A DNA stretch of 64,000 bases from Dyella sp. S184 (GTDB lineage: Bacteria; Pseudomonadota; Gammaproteobacteria; Xanthomonadales; Rhodanobacteraceae), in contig NZ_LMUE01000003.1 of NCBI RefSeq assembly GCF_009766065.1, positions 435,101 through 499,100 of the forward strand, written 5' to 3'. Position numbers and translations under genes: made by a program. Every line of letters begins with the position of its first letter. The stretch's first letter is position 1. Positions 27,625 through 38,751 of the stretch are shown one piece after another. Under the pieces are notes generated by a model, which saw only the letters and a list, made by a program, of their open reading frames with translations, searched no databases and was not told where the DNA came from.

Positions 27625-29372
27625 GGATGCAGTCGCTTCAAGGTTGCCTGCAGGCTGCTGCTATGCGGATCGAGCTTGCGCACTTCGTCGAAGATTTCCT
27701 GCGCATCCTGCTTGCGGCCCTGCTTCCACAGCACTTCGCCCAGATGCACGCCGACATCGGCGTCCTTGTTCGCCAACCATGCACCACGCAAGGTCTGCGC
27801 GGCCTGATCCAGGTGCCCCAGCCGGTATTGCAGCCAGCCCCAGGAATCGGCAATCGCCGGGTCGTCCGGCTTGGCCGTACGCGCGGTCTGCAGCAATTTT
27901 TCCGCTTCGGGCAGGTCGCGATCGGCATCGGCCAAGGTGTAGCCGAGCGCGTTGCTGGCATCGACATCGCCCGGCTTGATCTTCAACAGGTGCTGGAAAT
28001 CCTGCACCGCCTGATCGATCTGGCCCGCTTCGGCATAGGCCAGGCCGCGCCCGTACAGCAGTCCCGGATCGTCCGGCACCACTTGCAAGGCGCGACTGAA
28101 CGCCTGTTCGGCCTGCGCAAATTTCAGCTCGCGGACATACAGTTCGGCATCGACCTCGTAGGCTTGCCGCAACAGCGCGGGTTGATCGAGATAGTCTATC
28201 TGCAGCTGATCCAGCAACTGATGTGCATCAGCCACCTTGCCTTGCGAATGCAGGATCAGCGCACTGCGCAGATCCGCGTCGAACGCATGCGGATCGTCGT
28301 CGCCGACCTGGCCATACCAGGCCAGCGCCTCGGCGTCGCGGTGCTGCATTTCGGCCAGCTGACCAAGCAGGTAGGCACTCTGTACGCGCACGTCCGGCGA
28401 CGCCTGTTGCAGTTCCTGGTACAGCGCCGCCAATGCCTTGTCGTCCTTGCTCTGTGCGGCCAGGGCCGCGCGCAAGGCGTAGATTTCGGCATTTTGCGGG
28501 CCGTGCTCAAGGACCTTGGCGGCCCCAGCATAATCAGCCGCCTGACTGAGCAGTCCGGCATAGGCCAGCCGCAGCTGGACATTTTGCGGGGCTTTGGCGA
28601 GCGCCTTCTGCAACAGCGCGCGCGCGCCGTCCTTGTCACCATCCTTCAACTTCATCTGCGCCAGCCACGCATAGGTTTCGGCACTATTGAAACGTTGCAC
28701 CGCTGCCTCGGCAATCCGCATGGCATAGGCGTGCCGATCGAACTTGTCACCCAGCTCGCTCATCGCCAGCCACGCCTGCGCGTCTGCAGGCAATCGCTGT
28801 GGCGTCGCCAGCGCCTCCAGCAGCTGGGCCGCCTGGGCCTGATCACGGGCACCGATCAGCACGCGACCGAATTGACGCCATGCATCCTTGTCGTTGCTGC
28901 CAAGCAGCAACTCCAGCTGGCGGCGCGCCTCGTCGGTATCGCCGCGATCCAGCGCCAGTTCGGCCCGCGCCCCGGCCATCGCCACTGGCTTGGCACCCAA
29001 TGCCTGCCAACGATCAAGCCCGCGCTGGGCAGCGGCACTGTCATGTATCGCGATTGCCAACCTGGCCGCACGTTCGGCCACCTCTGGGTCATTGCTGAGC
29101 ACCATCGCCTTGGCGTAATAGCCGGATGCCGCCTTCAGGTCGGTATGACTTAGCGCCATCTCGCCGGCCAGCAGTTGCGCCAGCACATCGTGGTCGGCAT
29201 CCGGCGTGACCACCTGCAGTCGCGTCAGTGGTTGCGCCGAGGCGCTGCTTGTCTGTGTCTGGCGTGAAGGCGCACTGGCACAGGCCGCCAGACTCAACAC
29301 CAGCACCGTCACTGCCGTAAAATGCCGCAGTTGCTTGAACTTGGCCGCACTGCTCCGCACACTACTCTCCAT
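27621..29372 (-). CDS. TPR-repeat lipoprotein
   Basis: A protein of about 583 residues. A signal sequence ends in the lipobox LSLAAC, then a short Ser/Thr linker leads into a tandem array of tetratricopeptide repeats covering nearly all the rest (for example [20 protein letters not shown] and [20 protein letters not shown]). TPR arrays mediate protein contacts, so this is probably an outer-membrane-linked scaffold. It sits directly upstream of lolB with a 4-base overlap, a linkage common in Xanthomonadales. The start is uncertain: ATGs at 29372 and 29402 and a TTG at 29423 are in frame. The ATG at 29372 gives the most ordinary signal peptide. It is divergent from hemA. Confidence 0.85.
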   Translation of the reverse strand: MESSVRSSAAKFKQLRHFTAVTVLVLSLAACASAPSRQTQTSSASAQPLTRLQVVTPDADHDVLAQLLAGEMALSHTDLKAASGYYAKAMVLSNDPEVAERAARLAIAIHDSAAAQRGLDRWQALGAKPVAMAGARAELALDRGDTDEARRQLELLLGSNDKDAWRQFGRVLIGARDQAQAAQLLEALATPQRLPADAQAWLAMSELGDKFDRHAYAMRIAEAAVQRFNSAETYAWLAQMKLKDGDKDGARALLQKALAKAPQNVQLRLAYAGLLSQAADYAGAAKVLEHGPQNAEIYALRAALAAQSKDDKALAALYQELQQASPDVRVQSAYLLGQLAEMQHRDAEALAWYGQVGDDDPHAFDADLRSALILHSQGKVADAHQLLDQLQIDYLDQPALLRQAYEVDAELYVRELKFAQAEQAFSRALQVVPDDPGLLYGRGLAYAEAGQIDQAVQDFQHLLKIKPGDVDASNALGYTLADADRDLPEAEKLLQTARTAKPDDPAIADSWGWLQYRLGHLDQAAQTLRGAWLANKDADVGVHLGEVLWKQGRKQDAQEIFDEVRKLDPHSSSLQATLKRLHP

Positions 29373-29470
29373 CTGTTCGCCTGTTTCGGCGGTACCGGTC
29401 ATCACATCGGACGCCTTGTTCAAGCTTAGCCTACGCCGCCGACACCTGCCGCCGGGATGCCTGTCACACC

Positions 29471-30781
29471 ATGCCGCTGATCGCCCTCGGGCTCAATCAC
29501 CTCACCGCGCCGGTCAGCCTGCGCGAACAGGTGGCGTTCGATGAGGACGCCGCAGGCGAGGCCTTGCTCGAGCTGACCCGCGAACCCGGCGTTGAAGAGG
29601 CGATGATTCTCTCCACCTGCAACCGTACCGAGCTGTACGTCGGCGTGAGCGCCGGCGCCGAAGACATCCCGCAGGCGTGGTTGAGTCGTCATCATCATCT
29701 GACCCCCGGCAAGCTGGACGAGTTCCTGTATCGGCATGATGAACAGGACGCCGTACGCCACATGTTCCGGGTCGCCACCGGACTGGACTCGATGGTGCTG
29801 GGCGAGCCACAGATCCTCGGCCAGGTGAAAGATGCCTACCAGCAGGCCCGCGGTGCACAGGCGCTCAAGGCGCCGCTGGATCGGCTGTTGCAGCACACCT
29901 TCGCGGTGGCCAAGCGGGTGCGTACGGATACCCGCATCGGCGCGCATACGGTCTCGGTCGCGTTCACCGCCGTACGGCTGGCCGAGCAGGTGTTCGCCGA
30001 TCTCAAGCAAGCCTGCGTGCTGCTGATCGGTGCCGGCGACACGATTGAACTGGCCGCGCGACATCTGGCCGAGAAGCAGGCGCGCCGGCTGATCGTCGCC
30101 AACCGCACACCGGAAGCCGCGCAGGAACTGGCCGGCCGCTACGGCGGCTACGCGATCGCCCTGGCCGACCTGCCGCAGCACCTGGCCGAAGCCGACATCG
30201 TGATCTCCTCCACCGCCGCACGGCAGCCAGTCGTGACCCGTGTCATGGTCGAGCAGGCGATGGCGACGCGCCGGCGCAAGCCGATGTTCATGGTCGACAT
30301 CGCCGTGCCGCGTGATATCGAGGCCAGCGTGGGCGAATTGCCCGATGTATACCTGTACGGCATCGATGATCTGCGCCAGGTAATTGACGACAACCGGCGT
30401 TCGCGGGCAGCCGCAGCCCAGGAAGCCGAGGTCATCATCGACCTGCAGGTGGATCGTTATATGGCCTGGCGCCGGGCGCTCACGCTGCGCAATCCCGCGC
30501 TGGACATGCGCCAGCACGCGGAAATCTACCGCGACGAAGTGCTGGACAAGGCCCGCGCCATGCTGGCCCGTGGCAAATCGGCCGACGAGGCGCTGGCGTT
30601 CCTCGCCAACACGCTGACCAACAAGCTGCTGCATCATCCCAGCGCGCGCCTGCGCGAAGCCGCACTGAGTGGTGACCTGGACCTGCTGCATGCAGCAGGC
30701 AGGCTGTACGGGCTGGATGAAGAATCGGGCGCGAGGGAAGAATCCCGAAATGGGGACAAGTCCCGAAACGGGGACAAATAG
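29471..30781 (+). CDS. hemA: glutamyl-tRNA reductase
   Basis: A 436-residue HemA that reduces Glu-tRNA-Glu to glutamate-1-semialdehyde, the first step of C5 haem synthesis. It has catalytic Cys50 in STCNRTE, the NADPH-binding [13 protein letters not shown] and the C-terminal dimerisation helix. The last residues ([12 protein letters not shown]) are unlike homologues and arise from a tandem 18-bp repeat that has entered the reading frame. It lies upstream of prfA, the conserved hemA-prfA pair, and is divergent from the TPR gene. Confidence 0.97.
   Translation: MPLIALGLNHLTAPVSLREQVAFDEDAAGEALLELTREPGVEEAMILSTCNRTELYVGVSAGAEDIPQAWLSRHHHLTPGKLDEFLYRHDEQDAVRHMFRVATGLDSMVLGEPQILGQVKDAYQQARGAQALKAPLDRLLQHTFAVAKRVRTDTRIGAHTVSVAFTAVRLAEQVFADLKQACVLLIGAGDTIELAARHLAEKQARRLIVANRTPEAAQELAGRYGGYAIALADLPQHLAEADIVISSTAARQPVVTRVMVEQAMATRRRKPMFMVDIAVPRDIEASVGELPDVYLYGIDDLRQVIDDNRRSRAAAAQEAEVIIDLQVDRYMAWRRALTLRNPALDMRQHAEIYRDEVLDKARAMLARGKSADEALAFLANTLTNKLLHHPSARLREAALSGDLDLLHAAGRLYGLDEESGAREESRNGDKSRNGDK
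30743..30778. repeat. tandem 18-bp repeat at the hemA 3' end
   Basis: Two adjacent 18-bp units (30743-30760 and 30761-30778), identical at 16 of 18 positions, built on TCCCGAAAYGGGGACAAR. An 11-base inverted match to its AGTCCCGAAAC part lies at 30862-30872, just before prfA. Related short GGGACTCGGGA-type repeats are common between Xanthomonadales genes (recalled, not searched). Confidence 0.75.
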
Positions 30782-30883
30782 CGAAAGCGGCCGGCTGCCG
30801 CTGTCGGATGTCATTCGCTACGGCGCAGGCCGCATCGCCTCGCCACTCGTCATTTATCGTTGTTTCGGGACTCGTCACTGCCC

Positions 30884-31963
<1,080 letters not shown>

Positions 31964-32008
31964 AGGACCACCCTTGGCGATGATGCAGCCATACGCTAGC
32001 GTTGGCAG

Positions 32009-34114
32009 ATGAATGCATTCCAATCACCCGAACTCGACACCTTGTTGGAGCGTCTGGCCAACCTGATCGAAACCGATGCCTGCACCGAGGCCGTGCAACT
32101 GGCCGAAGAGGCGTTGCCACGTTTTCCGGACTCCGCCGAGCTGTTGCGCTTGTGCGCGATTGCAGTGCTGCAGCTTGATCGCCGCCAGGACGCTTTGCGA
32201 CTGCTGCATCAGGCTGAGCAGCTGAGTCCCGACAGTCTGCAAGTGCAATGCAATCTGGCCAGCGTGGGAATTGCCGACGGGCAAGCTGATGAGGCGATCG
32301 AGCGCATGCGCGCCGCACTGCGCAAGGCGCCCGGCAATCCGATGATCCTGTTGATTCTCGGCAATGCGCTGATGGCTGCCGCTCGTTATGCGCAAGCGCG
32401 TGAGTCCTATGCAATGGCGACCCATGGCATGCCGGACAATCCAAGGCTGCGGCTCAATCTGGCCGCGGTCGAACTGGAACTCGGCCACCCCGAACAATGC
32501 GCCATCCACGCCAATGAGGCGCTGCTGATTGCACCACGCATGGGTAGCGCCCATGCGATGCTGGGACATTCATATCACTTGAGCGGCAAGGTCGCCGAGG
32601 CAGCACAAGCTTACCTGCGCGCCGAACAACTGGAACCGGCAGAGAGCGAGCACCCCTACCATGCCGCGCTTATGCTGAATGACTTGGGACGGCTGGACGA
32701 TGCCCAGGCAGCTTATGCGCGTGCGTTGCAGCTGAATGGCAGCAATGGCGCTGCACTCAGTCAACGCATCTTCACGTTGCGCCGGCTTTGCAACTGGAGT
32801 GAGCTTGAACTGTTGAGCGCACGTTTGCGGGTGGCCGTAGCTGGAGGCATGCACGGCATCACTCCCTTCAGCTTTCTGGCCGAAGACGCCTCGGCCGAAG
32901 AACAACGTCATTGCGCCGAGATATTTGCCGCCACCATCGAAACACAAATGACGCCACTGCGTCGGCAACTGGCCTTCATTCATCCGATGCCCGCAGCCGA
33001 CACCCCGATCCGGATCGGCTTTGTATCCAACGGCTTCGGCGAACATGCCACCGGGCTGCTCATCGTGGCGATGCTCGAGGAGCTTAAATCCAGAGATCTC
33101 GAAATTCACCTCTACGCTACCGCCCCGAGTGACGGCGGCGCAATCCGCCAACGTCTGGAGGCGGCATGCAGCGTGCATGAGATTGCCAATATGCACCATG
33201 CGGCACAGGCCCAGCGCATCCATGCCGACAGCATCGAGATGCTGATCGATCTCAACGTTTATTGCGAAGGTTCCAATGCCAAGCTGTTTGCCTTGCGTCC
33301 GACACCATTACAGGTCAACTGGCTGGGCTACCCAGGCACCTCCGGTGCACCCTGGATGGATTACATGTTGGCCGATGCGATAGTTCAGCCCGACCATCTA
33401 CGCGTAACAACCCGCGAAAAGCTGGTACGGCTGCCGCGCTGTTTTCAACCTAGCGATACCAGCCGAGTAATCGCACCGGCACCCACTCGCGAACATTGTG
33501 GCCTGCCCGCACAAGGCACCGTATTCGCCTGCTTCAACGCCAGCTACAAGATCAATCCGCAGGCATTCAACCTGTTCATGAGCATCCTGGCGCAAACCCC
33601 GGAAAGCGTGCTGTGGCTTCTGAGCGGCTCCCAGGATGCCAACCAGCGCTTGCGCGATCAGGCCATGCTGGCCGGCATCGCCGGAGAGCGGCTGATTTTC
33701 ATGCCGAAGCTGCCACATGCTGAGTACTTGTCCCGCTATCAACATGTCGACCTGTTTCTCGACACGCTGCCCTATAACGCCCATACCACCGCTTCCGATG
33801 CACTGTGGGCAGGTTGTCCGGTACTGACCTGTGCCGGCGAAACCTTTGCCGGTCGGGTAGCCTTCAGCCTGCTGAAACATGCGGGCCTGCCCGAACTGGT
33901 GACTGAGGACGAAGCCGCCTTCGTGGCCATGGCAGTAAGCCTGGGTGGTAATCACAAAGCCTTGCAGCTGTTGCGACATCATCTGGAGCAACAGCGGATC
34001 AGCGGCGGCCTGTTCGACATGGCTGGCTACAGCTCTGATTTCCACCGTGCGGTGCAGGCGATGGTAGCCAGACGACGGATCGGCCGCCCGGCCGCCGATA
34101 TCGATATTCAATAA
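32009..34114 (+). CDS. TPR / O-GlcNAc-transferase-like glycosyltransferase (SPINDLY family)
   Basis: A 701-residue protein. About 300 residues of TPR-type helical repeats lead into a GT41 catalytic region. The signatures of this family are visible: IRIGFVSNGFGEHATG with the catalytic-loop histidine (His346), NWLGYPGTSGAPWMDYMLAD, FNASYKINP with the UDP-binding lysine, and PYNAHTTASDALWAGCPVLT. Bacterial members glycosylate proteins, for example flagellin or adhesins, or sugars; the acceptor here is unknown. It follows prfA by 45 bp and precedes PPK2 by 16 bp, so it may be co-transcribed with both. Confidence 0.9.
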   Translation: MNAFQSPELDTLLERLANLIETDACTEAVQLAEEALPRFPDSAELLRLCAIAVLQLDRRQDALRLLHQAEQLSPDSLQVQCNLASVGIADGQADEAIERMRAALRKAPGNPMILLILGNALMAAARYAQARESYAMATHGMPDNPRLRLNLAAVELELGHPEQCAIHANEALLIAPRMGSAHAMLGHSYHLSGKVAEAAQAYLRAEQLEPAESEHPYHAALMLNDLGRLDDAQAAYARALQLNGSNGAALSQRIFTLRRLCNWSELELLSARLRVAVAGGMHGITPFSFLAEDASAEEQRHCAEIFAATIETQMTPLRRQLAFIHPMPAADTPIRIGFVSNGFGEHATGLLIVAMLEELKSRDLEIHLYATAPSDGGAIRQRLEAACSVHEIANMHHAAQAQRIHADSIEMLIDLNVYCEGSNAKLFALRPTPLQVNWLGYPGTSGAPWMDYMLADAIVQPDHLRVTTREKLVRLPRCFQPSDTSRVIAPAPTREHCGLPAQGTVFACFNASYKINPQAFNLFMSILAQTPESVLWLLSGSQDANQRLRDQAMLAGIAGERLIFMPKLPHAEYLSRYQHVDLFLDTLPYNAHTTASDALWAGCPVLTCAGETFAGRVAFSLLKHAGLPELVTEDEAAFVAMAVSLGGNHKALQLLRHHLEQQRISGGLFDMAGYSSDFHRAVQAMVARRRIGRPAADIDIQ

Positions 34115-34130
34115 ACCATCAGGTGCCCCC

Positions 34131-34916
34131 ATGGGTGATCACGCCAAGCATTACCACAAGGAACTGGAAAAGCTGCAGCACGATCTGATCCGGCTGCAGC
34201 ATGGGCTGCATACAACCGGCAAACGCCTCGTGGTGATCCTCGAAGGCCGTGACGCGGCTGGCAAGGGTGGCGTGATCAAGCGCATCACCGAAAGCATGGA
34301 TAACCGCGGCTACCGCATCGCCGCGCTGCCCAAGCCGAATGAGCGTGAATCGACACAATGGTATTTCCAGCGTTACGTTGAGCATCTGCCCAGCGCTGGT
34401 GAATTGGTGCTGTTCGACCGCAGCTGGTACAACCGCGCCGTGGTGGAGCCAGCCATGGGCTTCTGCAGCAAGGCTGAGTACTCGGCATTTCTCAAAGCGG
34501 CGCCAATCTTCGAAAAGCTGCTGACCGACGACGGCATCATCCTGCTCAAGTACTGGCTGGCGGTAGACCAAGCGGAACAGGAGCTGCGTCTGGCGGAGCG
34601 CGCAAACGATCCACTCAAACGCTGGAAACTCTCGCCGGTCGACTTGGGCGCACGCCAGAAATATGCCGAGATGGGCAAGCTGCGTGACACGATGATCGAG
34701 TGCACACATACACCCAACGCGCCATGGTTCGTGGTCGACTTCAACGACCAGAAACGTGGCCGCATCAACTTGATCCATCATCTGCTGGAACAGATTCCAT
34801 TCCGTGAAGTAGATATACCCAAGGCCAGGCTACCCAAGTTGCAGGGCAAGCTCAGATCAGAAAAAGTGACGAACAAGGCACAGTGGGTTCCGGATATCGT
34901 GGATAAATCCCCGTGA
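34131..34916 (+). CDS. ppk2: polyphosphate kinase 2 (PPK2)
   Basis: A 261-residue single-domain PPK2 that phosphorylates nucleoside di- or monophosphates from polyphosphate. It has Walker A GRDAAGKGG (39-47), Walker B with lid ELVLFDRSWYNRAVVEP (about 90-106) and the conserved KYWLAVDQAEQELRL. Class I (NDP) versus class II/III (NMP) cannot be settled by eye. It lies between the OGT-like and methyltransferase genes. Confidence 0.93.
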   Translation: MGDHAKHYHKELEKLQHDLIRLQHGLHTTGKRLVVILEGRDAAGKGGVIKRITESMDNRGYRIAALPKPNERESTQWYFQRYVEHLPSAGELVLFDRSWYNRAVVEPAMGFCSKAEYSAFLKAAPIFEKLLTDDGIILLKYWLAVDQAEQELRLAERANDPLKRWKLSPVDLGARQKYAEMGKLRDTMIECTHTPNAPWFVVDFNDQKRGRINLIHHLLEQIPFREVDIPKARLPKLQGKLRSEKVTNKAQWVPDIVDKSP

Positions 34917-34926
34917 AAGGACTTCC

Positions 34927-35679
34927 ATGCGCATCTATCGCAGAACCCGGGAGCGCCTTATGACGGAGGATTTTCAATATTCCGGCACTGAACTTCTGCA
35001 GACGGGCGAAGATGCCCTGCGTAACTACAACGCCTGGATTGTGCGTCAGTTCGTCAAATACCTGACTCAATTTCCAGACAAGAAAACCGTGCTTGATTAC
35101 GGCGCCGGGGTTGGCACCTTGAGCGTCATTTTCAAACGACTAACCAGGCTTACTCCCCTGGCGCTGGAAATTGACCCTGCGCAAAGAACAATACTCAAGC
35201 AGCGTGGCATCCCCGTTTATGCATCCATCGAGGAGTCACCGCAGAACCTGGATTTCGTCTACTCATCCAACGTGTTGGAACACATTGAGGATGATCTGGC
35301 AGCGCTGATTATCCTGCGAAAAAAAATGCACCCTGACGGTCGCATAGCGATCTACGTCCCTGCATTCGAGTCCATCTGGACAAGCATGGACGACAACGTC
35401 GGGCATTTTCGCAGGTACACCAAGGAAGGCCTTGGTGAAAAGCTGGTCAGGGCTGGTTTCGAGGTGGAAAACATACGCTATACCGACTCGATCGGCTTCG
35501 TACTTGCCTTCTTCTTCAAGATCATCGGCAGCAAATCAGGGAACCCGAGTCGATGCTCGTATATTATTTTTGACCGGGTGCTATTCCCATTGAGCCTAAT
35601 GCTCGACAAGTTGACCGGGCGGTTTTTTGGGAAAAACGTACTCGCTTTCGCGCACATCCACAGCCCGCAACAACAATAA
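34927..35679 (+). CDS. class I SAM-dependent methyltransferase
   Basis: A 250-residue Methyltransf-type protein. The SAM-binding glycine-rich loop VLDYGAGVGTLS lies at 55-66, the acidic ALEID strand follows, and the post-III motif YSSNVLEHIEDD is present. A hydrophobic stretch near IGFVLAFFFKIIG and the long C-terminus suggest a membrane-associated substrate, such as a lipid or glycan carrier. The ATG at 34927 has AAAGGA six bases upstream. By eye the gene is more AT-rich, with freer codon use, than its neighbours, which suggests recent transfer. It converges on acylphosphatase. Confidence 0.85.
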   Translation: MRIYRRTRERLMTEDFQYSGTELLQTGEDALRNYNAWIVRQFVKYLTQFPDKKTVLDYGAGVGTLSVIFKRLTRLTPLALEIDPAQRTILKQRGIPVYASIEESPQNLDFVYSSNVLEHIEDDLAALIILRKKMHPDGRIAIYVPAFESIWTSMDDNVGHFRRYTKEGLGEKLVRAGFEVENIRYTDSIGFVLAFFFKIIGSKSGNPSRCSYIIFDRVLFPLSLMLDKLTGRFFGKNVLAFAHIHSPQQQ

Positions 35680-35701
35680 GCAATGCGCGCCAACGTCTCG
35701 T

Positions 35702-35968
35702 TCAACGCGTAAGAAACCCCTGGATATCCTGTGGCATCAGTGTTTCCCGGCTGACACTTCCGACTTTGGCAGCGGGCGGCCCTTCCCACAACCATAGCTC
35801 CAGCGCATCCAGGGCATCAGCCGCACCGCTTGCCAATATCTCGACTCGTCCATCCGGCAGGTTCTTCGCATGACCAGTCAGCTCAAGCTGCAGCGCCCGT
35901 TCACGGGTGCTGGCACGATAGAACACACCCTGCACGGTACCGCTGACAATGAACTTCGCCGTCGGCAT
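35702..35968 (-). CDS. acyP: acylphosphatase
   Basis: An 88-residue acylphosphatase with catalytic Arg18 in GTVQGVFYRAST and Asn36 in GHAKNLPDGRVEI. It hydrolyses carboxyl-phosphate bonds. The ATG at 35968 overlaps the stop of the TlpA-like gene as TGATG, so translation is coupled. Confidence 0.93.
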   Translation of the reverse strand: MPTAKFIVSGTVQGVFYRASTRERALQLELTGHAKNLPDGRVEILASGAADALDALELWLWEGPPAAKVGSVSRETLMPQDIQGFLTR

Positions 35969-36441
35969 CACTGACCGCCGATGATCGCCGTCAATGAGAC
36001 CGCCGTGACGGGACCGATGAACTGTTTCGCCACCTTGCCGTCCGGACTGATCAGCCAGGTTGTCGGCAGGCCGCGCGGCTCGTCGAAATCCTTCGCTGGC
36101 TTGTCCAGCGTGACCTGCGCGATCGGATATACCACCGGGTGCTTGGCGACGAAGGCCTTGATGTCGGCTGGATCACTGTCGTCGTACGCCAGCCCGATCG
36201 CCGTGACGTTCTTGTGGGTAGCGACGAAATGCGAGATATCCGGCATTTCCTTGATGCACGGCACGCACCAGGTCGCCCAGTAATTGACGATCACCCACTT
36301 GCCGCGCTGTGCTGCGAGATCGAAGGTCTTGCCATCCAGCGTGGTGACCTTGAGCGTGGGCTGCACCGGCATCGCCGCATAGGCAGGCACGGCAAGCGCC
36401 AGCGCGAAAGTCAGCGCGGCGAACGATTGGGACAGTTTCAT
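35968..36441 (-). CDS. TlpA-like periplasmic thiol-disulfide oxidoreductase
   Basis: A 157-residue exported thioredoxin-fold protein. A signal peptide ends near AYAA (23), and the active site WCVPC (Cys59, Cys62) and the cis-Pro GLPTTWLIS loop are intact. Members reduce periplasmic disulfides, often for cytochrome c maturation, but no such genes adjoin it. Coupled by 4-base overlaps to the YihY gene upstream and acyP downstream. Confidence 0.9.
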   Translation of the reverse strand: MKLSQSFAALTFALALAVPAYAAMPVQPTLKVTTLDGKTFDLAAQRGKWVIVNYWATWCVPCIKEMPDISHFVATHKNVTAIGLAYDDSDPADIKAFVAKHPVVYPIAQVTLDKPAKDFDEPRGLPTTWLISPDGKVAKQFIGPVTAVSLTAIIGGQ

Positions 36442-37703
36442 GCAGTTTCCTCGGATTCGATGGATGCCGGCGCAGGAAAGGCCTTATGCAGTCGCGTGCC
36501 CAGCTGGGTATCCAGGGCGGCGGCTACATTGGCGAGCAAGCCGATCAGTTCGTCGGGCAGCTCGAGGCCCAGTTGCGCCGCCTCCTCAGCGGGTTTCAAT
36601 GGCAGACGATAACCGGTATGGACGTAGATCCGCAGCAGGTCGGTACTGTCGAGGCTGCGGCTCAGCAACCAGCCACCCGTCTCGCCACACCGGATCAGGT
36701 CGGCACGCCGCAGGTCATCGAAATAAGCGGCGATCAGGCTGCTTCGCAGATACGGTTCGCGCACACGCACGATCACTGGGTCCACGCAGGCGCCCGCGCG
36801 CTGCGCCTCGACGAAATGCCGCAGCACCACCATCAGTCCGAGGAACTCCGACCCTTCCGGCAGGGTTTTATTGGCTGGCTGATACTCGAAGGATGAGATC
36901 GACGCAGCAATCGACGCACATAGGATCACGATGATCCACGCCAGGTAGATCCACAGCAGGAAGATCGGCAGCGCCGCCAGCGCGCCATAGATCTGCTGGT
37001 AGGTATGCGCGCTGTGCACGAACCAGCGGAAACCCCAGCGCGCGAACTCGAACAGAACCGCGCCGAGCAGCGCGCCGATCGTGGCGTCACGCTTCGACAC
37101 ACGCCGGTTAGGCACCACCACATACAGCAGCCACAAGGTGATGAAGGTGACGACGAACGGCAAACCCCGCAACAGGCGCCCGCCCAGCCCTAGCTGAACC
37201 GCCGTGCCCTGAATCATGGGCAGCGCGGTGATGTAGGAACTCACCGCGAGCCCACCGACCACCAGGATCGGCCCCAGCGTCAGCGCAGCCCAGTACAGCA
37301 GCAGGCGCGAGACCCAGCCACGCGGGCGCTGCACGCGCCAGATCCGGTTCATCCGGTCCTCGATGCTGACCATCATCGAGATCGCGCTGAACAGCATCAC
37401 CAGGACGCTGATGCCAGTCAGCCCGCTCGCGTTGCTGGCAAATACCTTCAGCGCATCCTGGATGTGGTGACCGGCGGCCGGCACGAAGCTGCGGAAGACG
37501 AAATCGAGCAAGGTATCGCGTGCACTCTCGAATACCGGGAACACCGAAAACATCGCCAGCGCCGCCACCATCAGCGGCACCAGCGACACCAGCGTGGTGT
37601 AGGACAGCGCACCGGCAGTCTCGAAGCACTTGTCGTCGACGAAGCGCTGCCAGATGAAGCGGTTGAAGCTCGAGGTGCGGTCGCGGTTGTAACGCAAAGC
37701 CAT
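36438..37703 (-). CDS. YihY/UPF0761 family inner-membrane protein
   Basis: A 421-residue protein with about six membrane helices in the first 290 residues (formerly called ribonuclease BN, a name now withdrawn). It has a soluble, helix-rich C-terminal domain of about 130 residues that resembles a winged helix. The ALSYTTLVSLVPLMVAALAMF segment is typical. The ATG at 37703 has GAAGGGAT upstream; an ATG at 37727 is an alternative. First gene of a coupled yihY-tlpA-acyP unit. Biochemical role unknown. Confidence 0.88.
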   Translation of the reverse strand: MALRYNRDRTSSFNRFIWQRFVDDKCFETAGALSYTTLVSLVPLMVAALAMFSVFPVFESARDTLLDFVFRSFVPAAGHHIQDALKVFASNASGLTGISVLVMLFSAISMMVSIEDRMNRIWRVQRPRGWVSRLLLYWAALTLGPILVVGGLAVSSYITALPMIQGTAVQLGLGGRLLRGLPFVVTFITLWLLYVVVPNRRVSKRDATIGALLGAVLFEFARWGFRWFVHSAHTYQQIYGALAALPIFLLWIYLAWIIVILCASIAASISSFEYQPANKTLPEGSEFLGLMVVLRHFVEAQRAGACVDPVIVRVREPYLRSSLIAAYFDDLRRADLIRCGETGGWLLSRSLDSTDLLRIYVHTGYRLPLKPAEEAAQLGLELPDELIGLLANVAAALDTQLGTRLHKAFPAPASIESEETA

Positions 37704-37776
37704 GGATATCCCTTCTTGGATTGCCATCCTGCGCTGGGCGCGACGGCAACATCGGCGGCATCACTCGTTACACTAG

Positions 37777-38750
<974 letters not shown>

Positions 38751-38751
38751 A

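Noticed and set aside
29426..30814. A 462-codon minus-strand open frame opposite hemA
   Set aside because: Antisense shadow of hemA; no ribosome site or recognisable domain.
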